Positions 5,539 through 10,298 of a stretch of 10,298 nt of DNA are shown here, in pieces. This stretch comes from Pseudomonadota bacterium. GTDB taxonomy: Bacteria; Pseudomonadota; Gammaproteobacteria; Halothiobacillales; Halothiobacillaceae. Position 1 is the first letter of the stretch; every line of letters begins with the position of its first letter. Below the pieces are notes generated by a model. It ran no database searches. It was not told the DNA's origin and saw only the letters and a program-made list of their open reading frames with translations. The stretch spans positions 1 through 10,298 of the forward strand of contig JAJYPA010000270.1 of assembly GCA_021795795.1 (NCBI GenBank). The letters are read 5' to 3'. The translations under genes and the position numbers were made by a program.

Positions 5539-5569
5539 GGATCTGACTGGCGCCTGGTACCAGCACAAC

Positions 5570-5612
5570 AAAAAAAACCATGGTCAATTTAATGAGGAGC
5601 ATTGTCCTGCTC
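5570..5612 (-). terminator. Possible terminator of the minus-strand cluster
   Basis: Just past the end of the helical-protein gene, on the minus strand, GAGCA and TGCTC (5608-5612 and 5597-5601) form a 5-bp stem with a 6-base loop. A run of eight T (minus strand, 5570-5577) follows about 20 bases later, directly after a CCATGG palindrome. The gap between stem and T run makes this a weak terminator. Confidence 0.35.
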
Positions 5613-5616
5613 AATT

Positions 5617-6369
5617 TCAGCCATGATGCATCCGGTCATAACGCTCACGAAGCTCCTTTGTCACGTTCAAAAGTTCATCGAAGTCATCGAAAATAACATC
5701 GCGTAATACCATCAACTCCTTTTCAATATCACCAATTAAGAAGCTATCTTCTAGCCTAAGATCGGCAATCAATGATCTTTGTCGCGACATCATATGATAC
5801 GAAAAATCGCCGTGTGTGTAGCACGATAATTGGCCATATAATTCCTGTATGGCAGGGATCTTATCATCTAGGGAGTCGATTAACGTCATTACATTGAACC
5901 CATTGTCCTTAAAATACCCGTATGGTGCTGCTAGGTCGGTGGACTGGTGTCTCCCCATCAATCGTTTCGTACCATTATTAAAATCCGCAATAGTGCATAC
6001 GCCGCTCTTATAGAGACGCCAGAGGCGCAATCCCTTATGTATCCGTCCAGCAACTTCTACATAGGCTCTCGCGACTAGGGCGTAGGCATACTCATTCCTG
6101 AAATTCTTTTCTACAAAGAGAGCGCCTTCTATCCGCACGAGGGGTACAAGTCCAGCAAAGTACGCGCTTAACGTTAGAAAAACAATGCTTTGTGAAATCA
6201 AGTCAGAATCGGTATTCCACTCATTCGCATACTTTCTAACCTTGTTTAGTTCAAAACCAATAACCGATAGCCGTCGCTGTATCTCAGATTCTTGTAAGCC
6301 CCTGTAGAAATGCTCCATTACCTCATCAATGTCAGGCACTTCACTCGATCCTGTGCGATCATCTGACAT
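5617..6369 (-). CDS. All-helical protein of unknown function, HEPN-like candidate
   Basis: A 250-residue protein with no recognised family. It appears entirely alpha-helical and soluble. Two stretches stand out: RAYVEVAGRIHKGLRLWRLY (residues 101-120), and YGQLSCYTHGDFSYHM (178-193). The pattern of an Arg...Glu helix followed later by Y-x-x-L-S-x-x-x-H recalls helical proteins of the DUF5677/HEPN type found in defence islands. A canonical HEPN RNase motif (R-[NDHQ]-x3-H) is not seen; the C-terminal RYDRMH has the spacing but the wrong second residue. Residues 213-245 are acidic and coiled-coil-like. The start at 6369 overlaps the end of the HNH gene by 11 bases, so the two are probably co-translated and may work together. 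It could be an immunity partner, a sensor or an RNase. The DNA is AT-rich relative to the rep and hsdM genes. Confidence 0.6.
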   Translation of the reverse strand: MSDDRTGSSEVPDIDEVMEHFYRGLQESEIQRRLSVIGFELNKVRKYANEWNTDSDLISQSIVFLTLSAYFAGLVPLVRIEGALFVEKNFRNEYAYALVARAYVEVAGRIHKGLRLWRLYKSGVCTIADFNNGTKRLMGRHQSTDLAAPYGYFKDNGFNVMTLIDSLDDKIPAIQELYGQLSCYTHGDFSYHMMSRQRSLIADLRLEDSFLIGDIEKELMVLRDVIFDDFDELLNVTKELRERYDRMHHG

Positions 6370-7138
6370 TACGTTGTACCGGCTTCTGAGAGTTCACGCG
6401 CGCCATCCGGGCTACCTGTAGAATCGCCTCCCACTCCTTACTACCAAGGAGTTTCTTCTCATATACCAGAACCACCCCCGCTCCAGTGAGCGTCTTCCAT
6501 ATGAAATCATACGGGTGTCCCAAGTCACGCTTGTCAACTTTTACCGCAACATTGAACCCACCCATATTTACATTAAAGAAGCGTAGTGGCCCTATTCTCG
6601 TAGGCAAAGGATTAAACAGCATCTTTTTGGCCTGATCCGTCTCAGCATACCGATTCATAAAAAAAGGAAATAAATCATCAGAAAGCGTGATTTTATCACG
6701 AATTATTTGCTTTGCAACCAGTTCAAATGGTCCGAGATATACCTTATCAAAGAATGGGCGCGATGAAATACTAGCCCGCCATAACACGGATATTATGAAC
6801 AACCTCAGCAATCGAAGATCGACTTTACCTATCAGATCAATATCATCTGGGACCGTCTCGCCGTTGAATGTGCTAAGCCTTTCCCCAGCCTGTCGCCGAA
6901 AAAAACGTATGCCATAATCATCATATTTCCCAATAAGCTTTTCGCACTCTCGACAGAGCAGGCGTTCATACTCACCTGCCATCTTGCCGACTTCTATTCG
7001 TTCAGGCGTGATCATATTGAGGCCGCAGGCTCGTTCCTCAGCCATGGCATCACGGAAGAACGCCTTTGGGATGATATGGGACTCGCACAGTGGACGCTCA
7101 AGATCACAAAGATTACAAGTCCCTACTTGCTTTGTCAT
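6359..7138 (-). CDS. HNH/treble-clef zinc-finger protein, putative endonuclease
   Basis: A 259-residue protein. The N-terminus carries CNLC (C8, C11), then SHIIPKAF with H21, then LCRECEKLIGKYDD (C62, C65). This C-x2-C ... H ... C-x2-C layout with S/E-H-I-I-P and CxxC(E/N) is the pattern of HNH-type treble-clef endonucleases, in which the His acts in phosphodiester cleavage and the cysteines bind zinc. The canonical second HNH residues (the N of CxxCN and the last His) are not clear: E66 stands where Asn is common, so nuclease activity is uncertain. Residues 100-259 are an unrecognised mixed helix/strand domain, perhaps target recognition or partner binding. The ATG at 7138 has only a weak ribosome binding site. 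It lies 109 bases after the RES gene on the same strand and overlaps the helical-protein gene by 11 bases. A defence role is inference from domain and context. Confidence 0.65.
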   Translation of the reverse strand: MTKQVGTCNLCDLERPLCESHIIPKAFFRDAMAEERACGLNMITPERIEVGKMAGEYERLLCRECEKLIGKYDDYGIRFFRRQAGERLSTFNGETVPDDIDLIGKVDLRLLRLFIISVLWRASISSRPFFDKVYLGPFELVAKQIIRDKITLSDDLFPFFMNRYAETDQAKKMLFNPLPTRIGPLRFFNVNMGGFNVAVKVDKRDLGHPYDFIWKTLTGAGVVLVYEKKLLGSKEWEAILQVARMARVNSQKPVQRNVR

Positions 7139-7247
7139 TAGTCAACGTTCACTGTATCGCCACCCTTCTACTCCCTTTACAATCCTGACATCCCCGCATG
7201 CGAAAGACACGCTACATCGAACGATCAGATTAATGTGCATTACTGTT

Positions 7248-8117
7248 TTATGACTTGTCTTCCCATTGGAGAGAGCCGTCAGTGTTCACTGTGGCGCGAT
7301 TGATTGGATGGATTTCGTTTAAAGATAAGCAATGATACGCCTGTACCTCTACAATGTGGTAGTGGGCGTCAAAAACTTCTGGTCTCATCGCAATATTATA
7401 AGAATTTTCATCAAAAGGAAGCCCAGCTTGCACGCTGGGATAAATCAGTCCTGGTGCCAGGTGAATGCCTTCGCGCGGCCGCAACACGGGTTTGCCAAGG
7501 AAATTATCGGCAATCGCGATGGTGGAGTTGTATTGATGCTCGCTGCCTTCATAAACAGGATTAGTTATCTCACCGTTTAAATAGCTGTGAACAAGCTTGT
7601 CGCGGCTGTGCCGTATCGGGGTCGCGTAAGGACTAGAGGGCGGCATGCCGATCGGAAAAAACTGGACCAGATCGGCGTGGCCGGGAAGTTCCTCGATAAC
7701 CGCTATCGCAACATTTTGGCCAACTTTTGCTGAGACTTCCACCAAAGCTGCGGCTGGCGAAAATGCCGCATAGAGTATTGGGCTGCCTTCCCTGTTTAGA
7801 CGGCCTTTCGGGGTTATTTCCTTGGGCGGGTACTTAAGTTCATTGACATGCGTGAACAAGGACGTGGCCACCTGCCGGGCGCGGTAAAAAGTAACATCCG
7901 TCAAGAACGCACCCTTATGCTGTATGCCATCCAGCAGGTTACCCAGTGGTTCTAAAAAATTGTCCGGATTGCTCTTACGCTCAACCAGGTGATGTAGCCT
8001 CTTGATGAGATTGCCAGTCTGGCTGGCTTTCATTACACGTTTGGCGGAGCTCATGCGTCTTTGATTCGACAGAGATCCAATATCAATTCGCGCTCCTGAT
8101 GACAGCCCTGTGTGCAT
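7248..8117 (-). CDS. RES-domain protein, probable NAD+-consuming toxin/effector
   Basis: A RES-family protein of 289 residues from this start. The domain markers run in order (numbered from the alternative start at 8123): FYRAR (79-83), GRLNREGSPILYAAFSP (107-123) with the Arg and the A-x-x-E of helix 1 (E129), a Tyr-Asn-Ser segment (198-200), GLIYPSVQAG (225-234), and YNIAMRP (242-248). RES proteins characterised as RES-Xre toxins degrade cellular NAD+ and stop growth. The first 70 residues are a basic N-terminal extension beyond the RES core (core-only toxins are about 150-200 residues). The start at 8117 is preferred because AGGAG lies eight bases upstream; an ATG at 8123 in the same frame is only two bases from it. 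No Xre-type antitoxin gene is adjacent, which is unusual for a RES toxin. It may be restrained by the downstream HNH or helical proteins, or act as an infection-triggered effector. Confidence 0.8.
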   Translation of the reverse strand: MHTGLSSGARIDIGSLSNQRRMSSAKRVMKASQTGNLIKRLHHLVERKSNPDNFLEPLGNLLDGIQHKGAFLTDVTFYRARQVATSLFTHVNELKYPPKEITPKGRLNREGSPILYAAFSPAAALVEVSAKVGQNVAIAVIEELPGHADLVQFFPIGMPPSSPYATPIRHSRDKLVHSYLNGEITNPVYEGSEHQYNSTIAIADNFLGKPVLRPREGIHLAPGLIYPSVQAGLPFDENSYNIAMRPEVFDAHYHIVEVQAYHCLSLNEIHPINRATVNTDGSLQWEDKS

Positions 8118-8123
8118 TCTCAT

Positions 8124-8314
8124 AGCTCCTCTATCTGCTACACCGCTTGCAATTCTGATTACAGCGCCCAGCGGGTTTTGTCTCGCTCATCGGGACGCAC
8201 CTTGTCCATGTCTTGGTTTCCAGATCCTATGAAATTCCGTCCTTGGGATAACCGGGGGCCATTCAATCACCTCGCCTTTTCATGATATAACACCACAAAA
8301 GCAAAGGGGACACC
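8124..8314. promoter_or_regulatory. Divergent intergenic region between RES gene and hsdM
   Basis: About 190 bases separate the minus-strand RES gene and the plus-strand hsdM, so both promoters should lie here. A possible hsdM -10 is TATAAC (8286-8291) with a poor -35 (TTCAAT, 8262-8267) at 18-base spacing. No strong palindrome or repeat was found. Ribosome binding sites flank both sides: AGGAG for the RES gene at 8126-8130 (minus strand) and AAAGGGG for hsdM at 8303-8309. Confidence 0.35.
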
Positions 8315-9889
8315 ATGCCGCGCGGACCAGCCAAGAAGAAGACCGAGGACACCACCAGTCAAAGCTTGGAATCGAAGCTCTGGGCCACCGCCGACAAGCT
8401 GCGTGGGCATCTGGACGCCGCCGACTATAAGCATGTGGTGCTGGGTCTCATTTTCCTGAAGTACATCTCGGACCGCTTTGCCCAACGGCACGCCGAAATT
8501 CTGGCTGAGGGCGACGGCGCCGACCCCGAAGACCGCGATGAGTACACGGCGGAAGGTGTCTTTTGGGTGCCCGCTTCGGCACGCTGGCATGTGGTCCAAG
8601 CCGCTGCTAAACAGACGGACATCGGCAAGCGCATCGATGAGGCCATGACCGAGATCGAGCGGGAAAATCTGCATCTGAAAAACATCCTGCCCAAAGGCTA
8701 TGCCCGCCCTACCCTCGACCAACGCCGTCTGGGCGAACTGGTAGACCTCATCGGCACCATTGGTCTCGGCACCGCCGAACATCAGGCCAGAGATACCCTG
8801 GGCCGCGTCTATGAGTACTTCCTGGGCATGTTCGCCAGCGCGGAAGGCAAGCGCGGCGGTGAGTTCTATACCCCGGCTTCCGTAGTGCGCGTACTGGTCA
8901 CCATGCTGGCCCCTTACAAGGGACGCATCTATGACCCCTGCTGCGGGTCCGGCGGCATGTTCGTGCAAAGCGAAAAGTTCATCGAAGCCCATGGCGGCAA
9001 AGTGGGGGACATCAGTGTCTATGGTGAGGAATCCAACCCCAACACCTGGAAGCTGGCCCTCATGAATCTGGCCATTCGCGGCATCGAGGCGGATCTGGGA
9101 CCGGAAGCGGCGGATACCTTTCACAAAGACCTGCATCCCGACCTGCGGGCCGATTACATCCTCGCCAATCCCCCCTTCAACATATCCGATTGGGGCGGCG
9201 ATCTGCTGCGGGATGACAAACGCTGGCAGTACGGCGCACCACCCACCGGCAACGCCAACTTCGCCTGGGTGCAGCACATGGTCCATCACCTGGCCCCCTA
9301 TGGCATCGCGGGTTTCGTGCTGGCGAACGGGTCCATGTCCTCCAATACCAGCGGCGAGGGTGAAATTCGCAAGAACCTCATCGAAGCGGATATGGTGGAC
9401 TGCATGGTGGCCTTACCCGGCCAGCTATTTTACAGCACCCAGATTCCCGTGTGCCTGTGGTTCCTGGCGAAGAACCGGGATGACGGACGCGGCATGAACG
9501 GGAAGGAACTGTTTGAACGCACCGGCGAGGTGCTGTTCATTGATGCCCGCAACATGGGCTTCATGGCGGACCGCACCCATCGGGAACTGACCGATGAAGA
9601 CATCCAGAAGATCGCCGACACCTACCATAACTGGCGTGGCGACGGTGACGGGGAATACGAAGACAGTCCCGGCTTCTGCAAGGCCGCCAGCATCGATGAT
9701 ATCCGCAAGAACGGCCATGTACTGACGCCGGGGCGCTATGTGGGGGCTGCGGCCAAGGATGAGGATGATGAGCCATTTGAGGTGAAGATGGATCGGCTGA
9801 CCAAAGAACTGTCCGCGCAGTTGGCGGAAGGACGGCGGCTGGAAGACGAGATGCTGAAGAATTTTCGGGTGTTGGGGTATGAACTGTAA
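8315..9889 (+). CDS. hsdM: Type I restriction-modification methyltransferase subunit
   Basis: A 524-residue N6-adenine DNA methyltransferase, the M subunit of a type I restriction-modification complex (M2S or R2M2S). It transfers methyl groups from S-adenosylmethionine to adenines at the site read by HsdS. Residues 19-150 match the helical HsdM N-terminal domain ([29 protein letters not shown]). The catalytic domain has GGEFYTP (181-187), the SAM-binding motif [10 protein letters not shown] (207-216), and the catalytic motif NPPFN (285-289). Near the C-terminus, about residues 485-515, there is a charged coiled-coil-like helix typical of HsdM. It is full length with no frameshift. AAAGGGG lies five bases before the ATG. 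The downstream genes follow on the same strand, so hsdS and hsdR probably lie beyond the window. GC content is high, like the rep region and unlike the RES/HNH cluster. Confidence 0.96.
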   Translation: MPRGPAKKKTEDTTSQSLESKLWATADKLRGHLDAADYKHVVLGLIFLKYISDRFAQRHAEILAEGDGADPEDRDEYTAEGVFWVPASARWHVVQAAAKQTDIGKRIDEAMTEIERENLHLKNILPKGYARPTLDQRRLGELVDLIGTIGLGTAEHQARDTLGRVYEYFLGMFASAEGKRGGEFYTPASVVRVLVTMLAPYKGRIYDPCCGSGGMFVQSEKFIEAHGGKVGDISVYGEESNPNTWKLALMNLAIRGIEADLGPEAADTFHKDLHPDLRADYILANPPFNISDWGGDLLRDDKRWQYGAPPTGNANFAWVQHMVHHLAPYGIAGFVLANGSMSSNTSGEGEIRKNLIEADMVDCMVALPGQLFYSTQIPVCLWFLAKNRDDGRGMNGKELFERTGEVLFIDARNMGFMADRTHRELTDEDIQKIADTYHNWRGDGDGEYEDSPGFCKAASIDDIRKNGHVLTPGRYVGAAAKDEDDEPFEVKMDRLTKELSAQLAEGRRLEDEMLKNFRVLGYEL

Positions 9890-9913
9890 CAGTTAATTAT
9901 AGGGGATATTGCC

Positions 9914-10192
9914 ATGACTGGATCACTACCGGACTGTTGTGCAGAAAACAAAATCACCAACAGGGCAGAGTTGATTGATTGCCTTGAGGCCCTAGAAGGT
10001 ACAAGTAATTTGACAATAGAGGCTCTTGAAGAACGACTAAATCATTTGACCGTTATGCGTAATACGGATCATTTGGGGATGTTCAGGGAAGATGAGGGGT
10101 TATTGGACATTTACACCCGTGCAATAATTACTTTAGAGACCGCTATTGATGCCCTGCGAAAAACGCATTCACATAACAGTGAGAGGCCATGA
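9914..10192 (+). CDS. Small hypothetical protein in the hsd operon
   Basis: A 92-residue acidic protein that I do not recognise. It is predicted to be mostly helical (residues about 17-30, 34-48 and 60-83), with leucines and isoleucines spaced as in a helical hairpin; there is no signal peptide or membrane segment. The start has AGGGGAT nine bases upstream. It begins 24 bases after hsdM and its TGA overlaps the ATG of the next gene (ATGA), so all three are probably one transcript. Its DNA is AT-richer than hsdM, suggesting separate acquisition. Together with the DUF4926-like neighbour it sits where hsdS often follows hsdM. It could be an antitoxin or an immunity or regulatory protein, but nothing in the sequence decides this. 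Confidence 0.6.
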   Translation: MTGSLPDCCAENKITNRAELIDCLEALEGTSNLTIEALEERLNHLTVMRNTDHLGMFREDEGLLDIYTRAIITLETAIDALRKTHSHNSERP

Positions 10193-10298
10193 TTCAGGAA
10201 CTGGATACTGTCATTCCAGTGAAAGACTTTCCCGACCAGGGATTGGTGAAAGGGGATATGGAAGCCGTGGTCATGATTCATGATGGCGGGAAAGCCTT
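10189..10298 (+). CDS. DUF4926-like small protein, cut by the window end
   Basis: An open frame starting at the ATG that overlaps the previous stop (ATGA) and running off the right edge. GAGAGG lies two bases upstream of the start. The first 36 residues begin MIQELDTVIPVKDFPDQG and continue LVKGDMEAVVMIHDGGKAF. This fits the DUF4926 pattern: a start of (I/F)-x-E-L-D-T-V, then a D-x-P-x-x-G-L-x-x-G-D turn, then V-V-x-(I/V)-(H/Y)-D-G-x-(K/A). DUF4926 proteins are about 60-80 residues, small beta-barrel-like, of unknown function, and often follow another small gene in TA-like pairs. The rest of the gene is outside the window. Confidence 0.7.
   Translation, partial: MIQELDTVIPVKDFPDQGLVKGDMEAVVMIHDGGKA

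Larger units (their letters stand above)
4931..5616. other. Gene-free region with candidate transfer origin
   Basis: About 690 bases without a convincing gene. Open frames of up to 151 codons exist here on the plus strand (4898-5353 and others), but they overlap the terminator, lack ribosome binding sites and encode low-complexity, unlikely proteins. The region contains a perfect 16-base palindrome (5154-5169), a cluster of inverted repeats with a nick-like site (5244-5348), an operator/promoter-like patch (5506-5538), a perfect CTGGTACCAG palindrome (5554-5563) and a hairpin with an A/T run at the end of the opposite-strand cluster. Composition shifts from GC-rich to AT-rich at about 5350-5400, suggesting a junction. 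Confidence 0.55.

Noticed and set aside
8682..8694. Second ATCCTGC nick-like site
   Set aside because: It is inside hsdM coding sequence (NILPK) with no surrounding inverted repeat; a 7-8 base match is expected by chance.
8267..9289. 340-codon open frame on the minus strand
   Set aside because: It lies antisense to hsdM, whose motifs are unmistakable. The minus-strand protein is Gly/Val/His-rich with no domain, as expected for the shadow of a GC-rich gene.

Overview
The window looks like one end of an integrated mobile element (plasmid-like or integrative and mobilizable) in a Gram-negative proteobacterium. The RSF1010-like RepA/RepC gene pair, the StbABC-like operon and the type I restriction-modification module are all typical proteobacterial accessory genes. 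Acidithiobacillus or a related beta/gammaproteobacterium is a plausible host, but nothing in the window proves a genus.

Layout, left to right. Positions 80-128 hold only the 3' half of a tRNA-Arg (anticodon CCG) on the minus strand. The 5' half is missing, which is what the duplicated attachment site of a tRNA-integrated element looks like. By its orientation the element should extend rightward and the flanking chromosome should lie to the left. Positions 130-558 are non-coding, with two inverted repeats. Positions 559-2492 hold a translationally coupled replication pair: a RepA-type hexameric helicase with a long basic tail, and a RepC-type initiator. They are followed by four iterons that are themselves inverted repeats, a second family of ATCAGGT-type repeats, hairpins and a 14-base C tract (2502-2971), probably an origin. 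No RepB-type primase is seen. Positions 3019-4874 hold a three-gene operon (small DNA-binding protein, ParA-like ATPase, coiled-coil membrane protein) resembling the stbABC stability/transfer operon of conjugative plasmids, closed by a good terminator.

Positions 4931-5616 have no convincing gene. They hold a 16-base perfect palindrome, a large inverted repeat and a CATCCTGC site enclosed by inverted repeats, together a candidate transfer origin, and then an orphan promoter/operator-like patch. Positions 5617-8117 (minus strand, visibly more AT-rich) hold a three-gene cluster: a RES-domain protein (probable NAD+-consuming effector), an HNH/treble-clef protein and an all-helical protein whose gene overlaps the HNH gene. 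This is the best candidate for an undescribed defence or toxin system.

From 8315 to the right edge, on the plus strand, lies the start of a type I restriction-modification operon: hsdM, a small unknown gene, and a DUF4926-like gene cut by the window end. Specificity (hsdS) and restriction (hsdR) genes are expected beyond the edge.

Taken together: replication, stability and mobilization functions on the left, anti-phage or plasmid-retention cargo on the right, next to a tRNA attachment site.
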